A model generated the notes under the pieces. That model was not told the origin of the DNA and did not search any database. It was given only the letters and a program-made list of their open reading frames with translations. A stretch of 64,000 bases of DNA, taken from NCBI RefSeq assembly GCF_016765635.1, contig NZ_JAESVD010000010.1, forward strand, positions 62,001 through 126,000, given 5' to 3'. Of the stretch, positions 43,700 through 52,704 are shown piece after piece. The stretch comes from Shewanella schlegeliana (GTDB taxonomy: Bacteria; Pseudomonadota; Gammaproteobacteria; Enterobacterales; Shewanellaceae). Made by a program: the position numbers and the translations under genes. Numbering within the stretch: the first letter of the stretch is position 1; the number at the start of each line of letters is the position of its first letter.

Positions 43700-44440
43700 C
43701 TATAGTTTACCGAAAAGAGCCTTAAAACAGGTTTGGTATGGAATAAACGAGTAGATATTGGCGGGACCTGAATTCCATTTTTCTTTTACTGATGGACTTT
43801 CTAGCGAATTAAGGACCTGATAGGCTTCGGTGCGAGAGAATACTTTGGACCTTCCAAAGTTCTTTTTTTCTTTAATAAGTAGAAAATGCAGGTCGTCTTC
43901 TGACGTAGTATGTTGCAGTTTAAATTGTAACGAAGGATAGCTTTCTGCTATAGCGTTGAATCGCCCTTTCAAGGAGTTGTACTCGGTATCAATGAAATAC
44001 TCGGTTACTTGTGCAAACTCAAACGGAGAACGGCCATTAAATACTTCAGGATTAAAGTAGGATAGAAATCTAGCGATAATAGTGCGGTGTTTACCTTCAC
44101 TGATGAAATATTTATCTCCAACCTTAATAAAGGACAGTTTTTTCATCTCGCATTCTGATAAATAGTACTGTGGGTTATCTTCTAATTGTATCAGTCTGGA
44201 CTTTAGACGTTTAAGCCATCGCCCTTCTAAGCATTGCCCCCAGGTTGAATCATCACCATACATCTGATCAATACCTATTACTTGATCAAGCGGTATAGGT
44301 CCTAAGTAGTCCTCTCCTTTTTCTTTAAGCCAGATGTCATTACGCCTTAAATAGGTGTTGTAGTTTTGAATAATATCATTTGAGAACGGCGCAGGAGCTT
44401 GCTTATTTAAAGTTTGGATATTGGTTCTAATATTTTTCAT
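43700..44440 (-). CDS. ParB-like (DGQHR-type) hypothetical protein
   Basis: The 246-residue protein contains FISEGKHRTIIARFL (about 117-131), which resembles the catalytic/nucleotide motif of ParB/sulfiredoxin-fold proteins (GxHR). It is preceded by IPLDQVIGIDQMYGDD (about 49-64), as in the entry strand of that fold. Some ParB-fold proteins bind CTP and DNA; others are nucleases. It follows the recombinase operon by about 100 bases on the same strand and may be cargo or an accessory of the element. ATG 44440 is preferred on sequence character; ATG 44458 is possible, and neither has a clear ribosome site. Confidence 0.45.
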   Translation of the reverse strand: MKNIRTNIQTLNKQAPAPFSNDIIQNYNTYLRRNDIWLKEKGEDYLGPIPLDQVIGIDQMYGDDSTWGQCLEGRWLKRLKSRLIQLEDNPQYYLSECEMKKLSFIKVGDKYFISEGKHRTIIARFLSYFNPEVFNGRSPFEFAQVTEYFIDTEYNSLKGRFNAIAESYPSLQFKLQHTTSEDDLHFLLIKEKKNFGRSKVFSRTEAYQVLNSLESPSVKEKWNSGPANIYSFIPYQTCFKALFGKL

Positions 44441-44543
44441 GCCAGAGAGCCTAATCATTGAGAATTAATCTATAGCTCTCCATTATTCAACAGAGAGTTC
44501 GTGGGCATATCTTATTTTGAAATACGTAGAATGAAAAGTCAGC

Positions 44544-45002
44544 TTATTTAATTAACACAACCTTACTTCTCTGCAGCTCAGTAATTTTTTCTTTTAGATT
44601 TGCATTTTCAAACTCTAAATCATCTATCTTCGCTACTGCTTGCACTAACTTATCATTGAGGTGATGCTGTGCAGCTGCAAAGCTAGCTAGTTGTTCTCTT
44701 GCCGCTTCGTACTTCTCTTTGTAGTTTTGCTTAATACGCTTCTGCTCATTGAGTTTTGCTCGAACAGATTGAATTTCAGGTTGAACATATTCGCCTTTCG
44801 CTTCAGCAATATCTACTTTGACGTGTTTAACCTTATCAACAAAATCAGGATAGTAATAACAACTGCCATTGCCTAGATTCGCTTCTTCTTCAACAGCTCT
44901 AACACTTAGCTTTCGTGTAGCCAAAATGCGCTTGGGTTTACCCTGTGAAATACGCTCTAGTGCTGCCTCCAATAGCAGTAATGTGTTTTCGCTCTTATTC
45001 AT
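44544..45002 (-). CDS. Small helix-turn-helix/coiled-coil protein of the recombinase module (TnpC/GmtX-like)
   Basis: The 152-residue protein has an N-terminal DNA-binding-like part (about 20-60: RILATRKLSVRAVEEEANL, GNGSCYYY) and a long coiled coil (about 70-148). TnpC of Tn554-type elements has this size and shape and modulates the orientation or efficiency of transposition. The start overlaps the upstream recombinase stop by four bases (44999-45002), showing translational coupling. In gamma-mobile-trio islands a small protein occupies the same place; whether this is that protein needs a homology search. Confidence 0.6.
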   Translation of the reverse strand: MNKSENTLLLLEAALERISQGKPKRILATRKLSVRAVEEEANLGNGSCYYYPDFVDKVKHVKVDIAEAKGEYVQPEIQSVRAKLNEQKRIKQNYKEKYEAAREQLASFAAAQHHLNDKLVQAVAKIDDLEFENANLKEKITELQRSKVVLIK

Positions 45003-47044
45003 AATTCCATCACCTTTAACTCAGCCTCAAAAGGTGTAAACTCCATATCAAAATCAGACATCACGATCTCAGCGGCTCGAATTTGGGTGATATAGTGGCT
45101 TCTATCTGTCACCGAAATATCATCACTTAATCCTATATAGGCCACTAAGCTTTTGTGTTTTTTCTGCCACCATCTAGCTTGTTTGTCATCAATAATGCTG
45201 CTACCTGATGAACAATCAACGCAGAATTGGGGAGTGATAATGCCATCCATATCGCAGTCATATCCAGCCTTACAATAACTGTGAGCAGTACTATGTAAGG
45301 TTAATCTTCCATCTTTTACCGCTTGATAGATAACTTCCCAAGAACTGTAAATTTGTGGCACATTATCGCGCATTTTCATAATAGTTTTGCCGTGAGAACC
45401 AGATAAGTGAGCATCTGAGTGCCATTGATTAAAAATCTTATTGGTAGTTGTTTCAGCATTAATAATATCCAAGGCTTTTTGAATTTTATCATCGACCATT
45501 AAATCTCGAATACTCGCCAATTTACCACCATTGGTGTACCACTCAGTCATGGCTAGATATAAATGTTTAAATTGTTGCTTTAGGGCAACGGCTGTACCGA
45601 ACCTGTTCTTAATACAGTAGAACGCTAGAGATCGCCTAAACTGGTGTGTTGTCATAGGCCAAGGCTCTCCGACCTTAACAGTCTCTTTTACCTTGTTGAA
45701 TGATGCTGGGTTGGAATCTAAGCACTCCTGATAGTCCTCTTGCGTGACAACAAAATCAAACTGCTTGCAGAAGAGCTGAAGGCGTTTGTTCCAATAATTG
45801 ATGAGACGAGGAGCTTTAGATCGGTAAGGTTGATTTACCCAAACCGTATTGTTGTACTTTGTATGAGGGTAACTAACCTCTTTACGCCAATATTTTGTGA
45901 GAGTTGTTACTAACTCGATAGCCTGTTGTGCTGCCGGTGCTACTACCCAGGTTTCTCGCTTTTCACCTAGCTTAAATGTGTGTGATTGCAACATGTGATA
46001 GTCGCGACCTTCAAAGGTATCCTTGTAGTAGCTATCCGGTGTTAACTTATCAAGTTCGGAATCTCGCATCCCACTAAACCCACCACAAATGATGTAGCAT
46101 GATGTGATTAGTTGCCCAAGGTAACGATGAAAGTCATTGCCATTATTAAGCTCTGTATTTTCTATTTTTCTAGCCAGTGGTGCGATGATATCACTTAGCG
46201 TTTGTGGTTGGTTATCTGCAATCGCGATGACATATTTGCGGTGATCTACAATATTTTTACTTCCGCTCAAAAACGTAAATGTGAAGCCGTTTTTAAGTTT
46301 CTCATCGAGGGTTCGTTTACCCTCAAGGTAGTTGTCTTGTAGTGCTTTTTCTGTTTCCGCGATTAACTCTTTATGGGGAAGTGCCGCATTAACTAAATTA
46401 ATCGCTTGACCGTAAATTGCATCAGAAAGGCGTTCAGGAATAACCAGTGTTTGTTGGAGTATTTTGTCACTTAATTTTGAGGATAATTCTTTTTTTATCG
46501 GATTGAACCCTAGTTTTAAATGGTGCCAGCCTGATAGCTTTAGTATGTTATTTATCGCTACAAACATTCCCTCTAAAGTGCGTTGAGCATACGATTTACT
46601 GATTAAGTACTCTTCAAACTTCTCCCAAGTCTTAGGGTTTGATAATTGTGATAAAGATGTGTAATTGTTTTCTAGTAAAAAACGATAGGCTATTTTATTT
46701 TTTGACAATTCGCTCTCTATTGCAGAGAAGGAAGAGGCCTTGCGCCCTTGTGGATTTTTATTAAATAACCGTCCGTAGGTGACTAATTTTAGTTCATTCA
46801 TTAATCTAGGAGAATGTGTGAATTCACTAAAGTCAAAACTGTTCTTAATCTTTCGTCGAGCAAATGGCATTAAACCCCATGTATCTTCCTCAAATGTTGC
46901 GGTAATATCGCCATTGCTGTCTCTGCAAATAATAATAGCATCAAGTTCCTCATATCGGTTGTGATGATAAAGCGACACAATATCAATGTCTTTTATTTTT
47001 AGCTCTTCAGGAAAGTCGACAAGATAAAGTTGCGAAGTATCCAT
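44999..47044 (-). CDS. Large tyrosine recombinase of the integration module
   Basis: The 681-residue protein has the catalytic pattern of tyrosine recombinases in its middle: R327 (FSGMRDSEL), H467-x2-R470 (THQFRRSL) and a tyrosine in MTEWYTNGG (about 505). An N-terminal SAM-like DNA-binding segment (about 85-180) precedes it. The C-terminal 120 residues contain a cysteine/histidine cluster (SYCKAGYDCDMDG, FCVDCSSG) that may bind zinc. Its length is twice that of a phage integrase and fits the big recombinases of Tn554-like or gamma-mobile-trio modules. It overlaps the gene upstream by one base and the gene downstream by four. Confidence 0.72.
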   Translation of the reverse strand: MDTSQLYLVDFPEELKIKDIDIVSLYHHNRYEELDAIIICRDSNGDITATFEEDTWGLMPFARRKIKNSFDFSEFTHSPRLMNELKLVTYGRLFNKNPQGRKASSFSAIESELSKNKIAYRFLLENNYTSLSQLSNPKTWEKFEEYLISKSYAQRTLEGMFVAINNILKLSGWHHLKLGFNPIKKELSSKLSDKILQQTLVIPERLSDAIYGQAINLVNAALPHKELIAETEKALQDNYLEGKRTLDEKLKNGFTFTFLSGSKNIVDHRKYVIAIADNQPQTLSDIIAPLARKIENTELNNGNDFHRYLGQLITSCYIICGGFSGMRDSELDKLTPDSYYKDTFEGRDYHMLQSHTFKLGEKRETWVVAPAAQQAIELVTTLTKYWRKEVSYPHTKYNNTVWVNQPYRSKAPRLINYWNKRLQLFCKQFDFVVTQEDYQECLDSNPASFNKVKETVKVGEPWPMTTHQFRRSLAFYCIKNRFGTAVALKQQFKHLYLAMTEWYTNGGKLASIRDLMVDDKIQKALDIINAETTTNKIFNQWHSDAHLSGSHGKTIMKMRDNVPQIYSSWEVIYQAVKDGRLTLHSTAHSYCKAGYDCDMDGIITPQFCVDCSSGSSIIDDKQARWWQKKHKSLVAYIGLSDDISVTDRSHYITQIRAAEIVMSDFDMEFTPFEAELKVMEL

Positions 47045-48798
47045 TATAAATACTCCTTATTGGTTTGTGATGGGATTAAATCAATAATTGAGTCAGAATC
47101 AGACCACAGAGGATGCTGGCCCTCATTAACTATGCGTAGCTCAGCTTGTTTAATAAGAGTTTTTGTCAGCTTTGGAAGGATCCGATTTTCAATAAAGTGA
47201 ACGACATTTTCAAAATTCTTACGATAATGATGAGCATCTAGGTGTAGATACATTGCTTCTTCAATACAGAGTTTAAATGATAGTAAAGACCAAATATTGT
47301 GATCAGATTGAACAATTACTTGTTCTGGGCAGCCAAAACACGCAAGTAAATCCGCACAAGCAAGCCTTTCACCTTCTTTAGCTAGTCCATGCCGTAAAGC
47401 TTTTCTGGTATATTTCTCGGATTTTTTACTAAAGGGGTTGGCGCAACTTCCGCCATTTGGAGTATTACTGAGATTAGGTATATGGTTTTTGTACTCTTCC
47501 TCAATGACTAACACTTCAATAGCTATGTTTTGCTGTGCCTCTTTTGTACTGACTTTTGCTTGCGCTTGTTCTTGCCTTATCAAAAGCGTATCTTGCATCA
47601 TGCCATTGTTGGTGTATTTATTACCGGTCGAGTAGCTTTTTTTGCGGGTATTAGGCGTATTATTCAGCATAATATCATTAGCTAACTTTCCCTGATGATA
47701 AGCTGTAAGTTGAGAACCAGTTTCACGAAAGCGACTGATTACGGGCCTTAGTCGCCTTCCTGTTTGGTCTGTAAAGACAAAATGCTTTTCTACCCATAGT
47801 CTTAGAAAGTCTTGAAGTGTCGTTGCGTTCATAGGCTTTAATTGCTTGTGAGCGATAGTTTTAAGTAGTAATTTGTCACCACCTTTATTTAAAATTTTTG
47901 AAGCTTTTAGTAACTTGTCAAAAAAGGTTATTGAATGCTTTGGCATTTCCAAGACACCATGCTCACCCATTTCGATCTGAATCATTTTGAATGCTCTACG
48001 TTTAAAAGTTGGCATGGTGTACCAGGCTTCATCTAATGAGAATGAGGTGTTCTTAGGTTGTTTTAAGTTGAATAAGTCACATGTATTAGCATATGTGTAA
48101 TAAGCTAATAAAAAGGTTGCAGAACACATCATTTTAGATATGCCACTACACAGCTTGTATGTATCTCCTTTCCATACAAACTCCATTGTTGGTCTGCTCT
48201 TATTTGCCGCGATATGTTTGTCTGGGTTTGCAATAAATTGCTGATATGTTTGATTAAACAGCTTTATTAAAAAGGGAAGTAATTGATTTAGGTCACTACG
48301 AGAGTATGCTTCAAAGGGCTCTGTATCACTTGAATTCAGGACTGTTATGTTATCGAACCAGCTCGTAGGTAAATCAAGAGTTTGTGTAAAGGTGACAAAC
48401 AATCGTGAGCGCATCTTTTTATAAGTGCTTTTCTTTAGCGAACCTAAAAGCACCTTTTGATACAAGGCATCCATATATTTTTCAATGGATATTCTTGTAA
48501 ATGCTCTACTGTTTTCTTTGTCACACCATTTTACGTATGGATAGATGTTATTAAAGGTGAAATACAGTGAACTATGGCTCCCTCCTTCATCAATGGATTC
48601 TTGAAATTGGTCTTTCATTTTAAGAATAATTCTTTCTCGATTGGCATTGATAAAATCATTTTCTTGTTGCATGGTTTCGGTACTAGGAAAGTGCTTTACT
48701 AAGAGGCGATTAAAATCAGCTTTACGATGATGACCGTCATTGAGCTGAATACACAACTCTGGTTTCCATCCACTCAAGTAGGTTAGATCAGTCATCAT
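47044..48798 (-). CDS. Degenerate tyrosine recombinase-like protein of the integration module
   Basis: The 584-residue protein keeps parts of the recombinase pattern: a histidine/arginine segment (ISRFRETGSQL) followed by a KKSYSTGNKY tyrosine region. I cannot find a clear first arginine motif, so it may be structural rather than catalytic. The C-terminal part has cysteine pairs (GGSCANPF, CADLLACFGC) suggestive of zinc binding. Middle recombinases of multi-gene modules (TnpB, recombinases in trio) often look like this. It overlaps its upstream neighbour by 11 bases and its downstream neighbour by one, so all are made from one message. Confidence 0.6.
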   Translation of the reverse strand: MMTDLTYLSGWKPELCIQLNDGHHRKADFNRLLVKHFPSTETMQQENDFINANRERIILKMKDQFQESIDEGGSHSSLYFTFNNIYPYVKWCDKENSRAFTRISIEKYMDALYQKVLLGSLKKSTYKKMRSRLFVTFTQTLDLPTSWFDNITVLNSSDTEPFEAYSRSDLNQLLPFLIKLFNQTYQQFIANPDKHIAANKSRPTMEFVWKGDTYKLCSGISKMMCSATFLLAYYTYANTCDLFNLKQPKNTSFSLDEAWYTMPTFKRRAFKMIQIEMGEHGVLEMPKHSITFFDKLLKASKILNKGGDKLLLKTIAHKQLKPMNATTLQDFLRLWVEKHFVFTDQTGRRLRPVISRFRETGSQLTAYHQGKLANDIMLNNTPNTRKKSYSTGNKYTNNGMMQDTLLIRQEQAQAKVSTKEAQQNIAIEVLVIEEEYKNHIPNLSNTPNGGSCANPFSKKSEKYTRKALRHGLAKEGERLACADLLACFGCPEQVIVQSDHNIWSLLSFKLCIEEAMYLHLDAHHYRKNFENVVHFIENRILPKLTKTLIKQAELRIVNEGQHPLWSDSDSIIDLIPSQTNKEYL

Positions 48799-50113
48799 AA
48801 CTCTCTAGTGCTTCGTGTATGATGCTATCTAAGAGGCCAAACTTAACTTTGAAGGCTTCTTTGCGCTTTAAAAACTTTAGATACTTCCAGGTTGTACTCT
48901 CATTATTATGTCCCATCCACCCCATTAAGAGCTCCATGCTATCTGCTACAGGTAGTTTCGCCTCTAGCAAATCATTCAGGCGGTATGTTCCGTATGTAGA
49001 GCGTAAGTCATGGAATCTATGCGAAAATGTGGCTCCAGCATTTATAATTTTAGCTCTGAACTCGCCCCACCTAGATTCTATGGATTTGGAGGACGCAGGG
49101 TTACCCTGTTGGCTAATAAAGAGTGATTCGTGACTTTTACATCGCTCTAATACTTCAATTTGAGCTTGTTTAAACCAGTGGTTTTCAAGGGGAAGCTGTT
49201 TAATTTTTTCATTTAGCTTATTCACTCGACTAAGCCTGCGCTCTGAAGTTTTGTAATCTTCCAATAAGTGCAATAATTGAGCAGAGATCTCAACATGCCG
49301 AGTTTTTCCGAATTTTGTTTGGACTCCTGTTGTTCGTGGGCACAACAATATTTCAAAGCGATGCTCACTTTCTGCAATGGCTGTTGCCGTATCCAATGCT
49401 TCAAGAGTCAAAGTTGCTATTTCTTCAATTCGCATGCCGGTATCAATCGAAATCAATACTTGTAGGCGTAACTCTTCTGATTCTTGCGGCAGAAATCGAG
49501 TTAAGAGAAATAAGGAGTCGCGGCTAAGAGGAGATAGCGGTCGTATATTCTTACTATTGGCATCTTTTGGCACTTTTATGCGCAAGTCGCTTGCTTGTAC
49601 TGTGAAGGTTGGATGGATATGCGCTAACATTCCTTGGCTTTTAACTTGTACAAACTCTATTTTAAAAGGGGCTTCTTGCTCTCGATTAATCGTCAGATAC
49701 CTTTCGTGCATCGTCCACAAGTAAAAATTCTTAACGTGATTCATGTAAGCGTTAGCAGTGCTATATGCCAGTTGATCTTGTTTGACTAATTTAAGCAGGT
49801 ACGATCGAAACAAATAGGTCGGTTTTAGTCTTTTGATCGGAGGGGTATGATCCCATTCTAGCCGTTCATCTTCCAGGAACTGATAGTATTTGAGGAGAGC
49901 ACGACTGGATGGGCTAAGGTCTTTGGCTCGTTTTATGGCTTTTAGATAAAAAAAGTAGCTGTTTGGTTCACAAAGGAATATTCCATCCTGGCTAAATAAA
50001 GTTGGAAGTGAACCGATGTTATGTTCAGATGGAAGGCAATGATATGAACCATTATTATGGATTTGTAAATTTGTTTTTTTAAATACAGAACTTGAATGTA
50101 TTAACTTAACCAT
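48788..50113 (-). CDS. Tyrosine recombinase, first gene of the integration module (GmtY/TnpA-like)
   Basis: From ATG 50113 the product is 441 residues. The catalytic set is complete: R228 (TGMRIEEIA), H368-x2-R371 (HRFHDLRS) and Y411 in the segment MGHNNESTTWKYLKF, with a core-binding helical domain at about 80-160. It is the likeliest strand-exchange enzyme of the island. A TTG at 50209 extends the frame by 32 residues, but GGAG lies 11 bases before ATG 50113, so the shorter form is preferred. The gene is the outermost of the module and lies about 150 bases from the 3' end of gor, where the proposed right end (50222-50231) is found. Confidence 0.75.
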   Translation of the reverse strand: MVKLIHSSSVFKKTNLQIHNNGSYHCLPSEHNIGSLPTLFSQDGIFLCEPNSYFFYLKAIKRAKDLSPSSRALLKYYQFLEDERLEWDHTPPIKRLKPTYLFRSYLLKLVKQDQLAYSTANAYMNHVKNFYLWTMHERYLTINREQEAPFKIEFVQVKSQGMLAHIHPTFTVQASDLRIKVPKDANSKNIRPLSPLSRDSLFLLTRFLPQESEELRLQVLISIDTGMRIEEIATLTLEALDTATAIAESEHRFEILLCPRTTGVQTKFGKTRHVEISAQLLHLLEDYKTSERRLSRVNKLNEKIKQLPLENHWFKQAQIEVLERCKSHESLFISQQGNPASSKSIESRWGEFRAKIINAGATFSHRFHDLRSTYGTYRLNDLLEAKLPVADSMELLMGWMGHNNESTTWKYLKFLKRKEAFKVKFGLLDSIIHEALESYDD

Positions 50114-50261
50114 GTGAGGCAAATCTCCAAAAAGAGTTAAAATACTGCTCTTTAAAAAGAACAGGATGTCACCTCGTTTTAGAAAGCTGTCGCATAGCTT
50201 TATATGCAACAGCCTATAAGATTTTCCTAAATAGTCAAGTAGTTGGGGTAGCCTTTCTACA

Positions 50262-51620
50262 CTAACCCTTCATGGTAACAAACTCTTCTGCGCCCGTTGG
50301 GTGGATAGCGACAACCGCATCGAAATCTGCCTTGGTTGCGCCCATCTTCATCGCTACACCGAAGCCTTGCAGGATCTCATCCATGCCGTAACCTATGCCA
50401 TGAATACCGACAACCTTTTGCTCATCACCCGCACAAACCAGCTTCATCTTACAAGCCTGACGGTGAGAGGTGACTGCTGTGTACATAGAGGTGAAGCCAG
50501 AGGTGTATACCGTCACGTTATCTTCGCCATATTGTGCATTCGCTTCTGGCTCAGTTAAACCCATGGTGCCGATAGCTGGGTGGCTAAATACCACGGTTGG
50601 AATGCAGCTGTAATCCATCTTAGCATCTGTCATGCCGTTGAATAATCGCTCCGACAACAGTCGACCCGCTTTAACCGCGACAGGCGTTAGTTCTACGCCG
50701 CCTGCCATGATATCACCGACACAGTATATGCCCGTGTCTGTGGTGTTTTGCTGCTCATCTGTGATCACATAGCCCTTAGCATCTAGCTCAACCTTGGTAT
50801 TTTCAAGGCCAATGTTGCCCGTCGATGGGTGACGACCAATAGCCCAGATCAGGCAGTCGATATCGTAGCTTTCGCCATTTTCAATTTTAAGAGTGAGGCT
50901 GCCATCGCTATTTTTGGTGACCGACTCTGGGGTGCTATGGGTGTGTAACGTTGGGCCGTCAGTGGCCATAGACTCCATCAGCGCTTCGCTTAGCATAGGG
51001 TCGAAGTTACGTAGTGGGGCGTGCTTACGCACAAACAGGTGAGTATCACTGCCGAGAGCTTGCAGTACACCAGCGACTTCGACGGCAATATAACCCGCAC
51101 CGATCACGGCAACGCGTTTAGGCTGCTCGGCGAGTGCGAAGAAGCCATCAGAGTCGATACCATACTCGGCACCAGGAATGTTTGGAATGGTTGCCGCGCC
51201 GCCAGTGGCGATTAAGATATTGTCAGCCGTGTAGTGCTCGCCATTCACTTCGATGGTGTGGCTATCGACGAAGCGGCCGTAACCGCGCACTAAAGTGACG
51301 CCATTGCTTTCTAGGCCACGATCGTAAGAGCCATGGATACGGCCGATATAGGCTTCACGACTGGCAATCAGGGTGCTCCAATCAAACTTGTTTACGGTAA
51401 CGTCGAAACCATAATCTTTAGCATACAGGTGCATGGCTTCAGCCACTTGTGCGCCATACCACATCACTTTTTTCGGTACGCAACCTACGTTAACACACGT
51501 GCCGCCCAGCTCTTTCGCTTCGATAAGTAGTACCTTGGCACCGCGCATGGCTGCTCTGTTAGCCGATGCAATACCGCCGCTACCCGCGCCAAGACAGATA
51601 TAATCAAAATGTTGAGCCAT
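50262..51620 (-). CDS. gor: Glutathione-disulfide reductase
   Basis: The 452-residue flavoenzyme has the FAD-binding GAGSGGIASA, redox-active C42-V-N-V-G-C47 (GGTCVNVGCVPKK), NADP-binding GAGYIAVEVAGVL, and the C-terminal active-site HPTGAEEFV. It reduces oxidised glutathione with NADPH in the cytoplasm. ATG 51620 follows GGAG by six bases; the in-frame TTG at 51632 is not needed. The island abuts its 3' side without damaging the coding end (VTMKG). Confidence 0.95.
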   Translation of the reverse strand: MAQHFDYICLGAGSGGIASANRAAMRGAKVLLIEAKELGGTCVNVGCVPKKVMWYGAQVAEAMHLYAKDYGFDVTVNKFDWSTLIASREAYIGRIHGSYDRGLESNGVTLVRGYGRFVDSHTIEVNGEHYTADNILIATGGAATIPNIPGAEYGIDSDGFFALAEQPKRVAVIGAGYIAVEVAGVLQALGSDTHLFVRKHAPLRNFDPMLSEALMESMATDGPTLHTHSTPESVTKNSDGSLTLKIENGESYDIDCLIWAIGRHPSTGNIGLENTKVELDAKGYVITDEQQNTTDTGIYCVGDIMAGGVELTPVAVKAGRLLSERLFNGMTDAKMDYSCIPTVVFSHPAIGTMGLTEPEANAQYGEDNVTVYTSGFTSMYTAVTSHRQACKMKLVCAGDEQKVVGIHGIGYGMDEILQGFGVAMKMGATKADFDAVVAIHPTGAEEFVTMKG

Positions 51621-52004
51621 GTGTATCTCCAATAAAGTTGCGAACTGTTGGCCAAAAGCAGATGAATAGGGGCTTTTGGACCCGTAATTATGATTAACCC
51701 GTTTGTTGCTTAAATAAAATTACAACGAGTGACGAGTTAAATTATTGGCTTTGCGCCAGTTCAAGAACAAGCCATTGTAGAGGGAAAAATTTGATCCAGC
51801 TAGCCCCATAAATTATGAGTTAGAAGACTTTAATTTTTAGCTTAAAACCACCGATGGCAATCATTAATGGCTTTGGCTGAAATGGTTCTCTGCGACCCGC
51901 TGGTGATTGAGAGTTTGAGTCAACGCATAGGGAAGTGGGCTATTACAGTCTGTCTCTATGATTATTAAATGGGAACTTCCACTATGATGTTCAAGCCGCG
52001 TGTT
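51621..52004. other. Intergenic spacer upstream of gor
   Basis: This 384-base stretch holds the gor promoter region and the space beyond the 3' end of the small secreted-protein gene. I see no open frame, terminator or binding site that I can defend. Confidence 0.4.
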
Positions 52005-52487
52005 TTAACGCCTGTACTGGCAGGTGGCGTGGTCACTCTGCTCGGGGCCCTCTGCGCCACATTTCATGCATTCCCATTCGCCTTGTCTAATCTTGAGTTC
52101 CGTTTGGTAGTGGCGATTGCGTGAGTTGACTCCCGAACTAAGGTGGCGATCTAGACTATTCATGCGGCTGTTAAGCCAGCGACAACCTGGGTCGTTGGCC
52201 ACGCTGCTGCGGCTGGCGAGCCGTTGCTTGCGACTCTTAGCCTTAGCTTTCTTAGACGAACTCTTCTTTGTCACGCGGCTTTGTGTTGAGGAGCGCTTGG
52301 AGTCTTCAATGGGGGGCGGTGAGTAATTAAAGTCGCTCTTAGGCTTGTCGGGTAGCTCGATCGGTTGACCCTTATCGTTTAGCACGCTACCTAAAGCGAG
52401 TGTTGCGCTATCGGGGTCGTTGCCAAAGCTGAGCGGGCTATAAACAATGATGAGTGTGACTAAAGTTAAGCGCGATAGAAGTAACAT
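52005..52487 (-). CDS. Small secreted basic protein, unknown function
   Basis: The 160-residue protein has a Sec signal peptide (about 1-22, ending PLSFG), then a low-complexity basic Ser/Lys/Arg segment (about 60-95). The C-terminal domain has four cysteines (GCRWLN, ECMKCGAEGPE, TCQYRR) that could form disulfides or bind a metal. An AGGAA/AAGGA site precedes ATG 52487. I do not recognise the family; it may be lineage-specific. It is monocistronic. Confidence 0.65.
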   Translation of the reverse strand: MLLLSRLTLVTLIIVYSPLSFGNDPDSATLALGSVLNDKGQPIELPDKPKSDFNYSPPPIEDSKRSSTQSRVTKKSSSKKAKAKSRKQRLASRSSVANDPGCRWLNSRMNSLDRHLSSGVNSRNRHYQTELKIRQGEWECMKCGAEGPEQSDHATCQYRR

Positions 52488-52704
52488 TCCTTGTTCCTCT
52501 TACTCAAGATTACTGTCCGTGTAATCTGTTTTGTGTATTCAGGTTTTATATTCGCTCCTGCTTACAGCTTGCTTAGCCAGCAAGAGCGAAACAGCTAACT
52601 ATGAGTTGTTAGTATAGCTAATTGTGGTGGATAAGAAGCTGTTAACTAAAGACGGTGATGAATTGGCAAAGGTCAGCTAAAAATAGCTGACCTTATGTCG
52701 TTGA

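Larger units (their letters stand above)
30763..50231. mobile_element. Proposed integrative genomic island carrying defence genes
   Basis: The segment lies between two core genes (BCCT carrier and gor). It contains only defence-like and unknown genes plus a four-gene tyrosine-recombinase module at its right end, and is visibly AT-richer than both flanks. The 10-base word TTTTCCTAAA occurs at 30763-30772 and again at 50222-50231, and would be the direct repeat left by integration. The ends are proposals: the repeat is short, and no empty site is available for comparison. The arrangement recalls Tn554-type elements and the gamma-mobile-trio islands of gammaproteobacteria, both known to place their recombinases at one end and carry variable cargo. 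Confidence 0.6.

Noticed and set aside
44544..50113. Tn7-like transposon
   Set aside because: The module is made of tyrosine recombinases; there is no TnsA/TnsB/TnsC-like gene.
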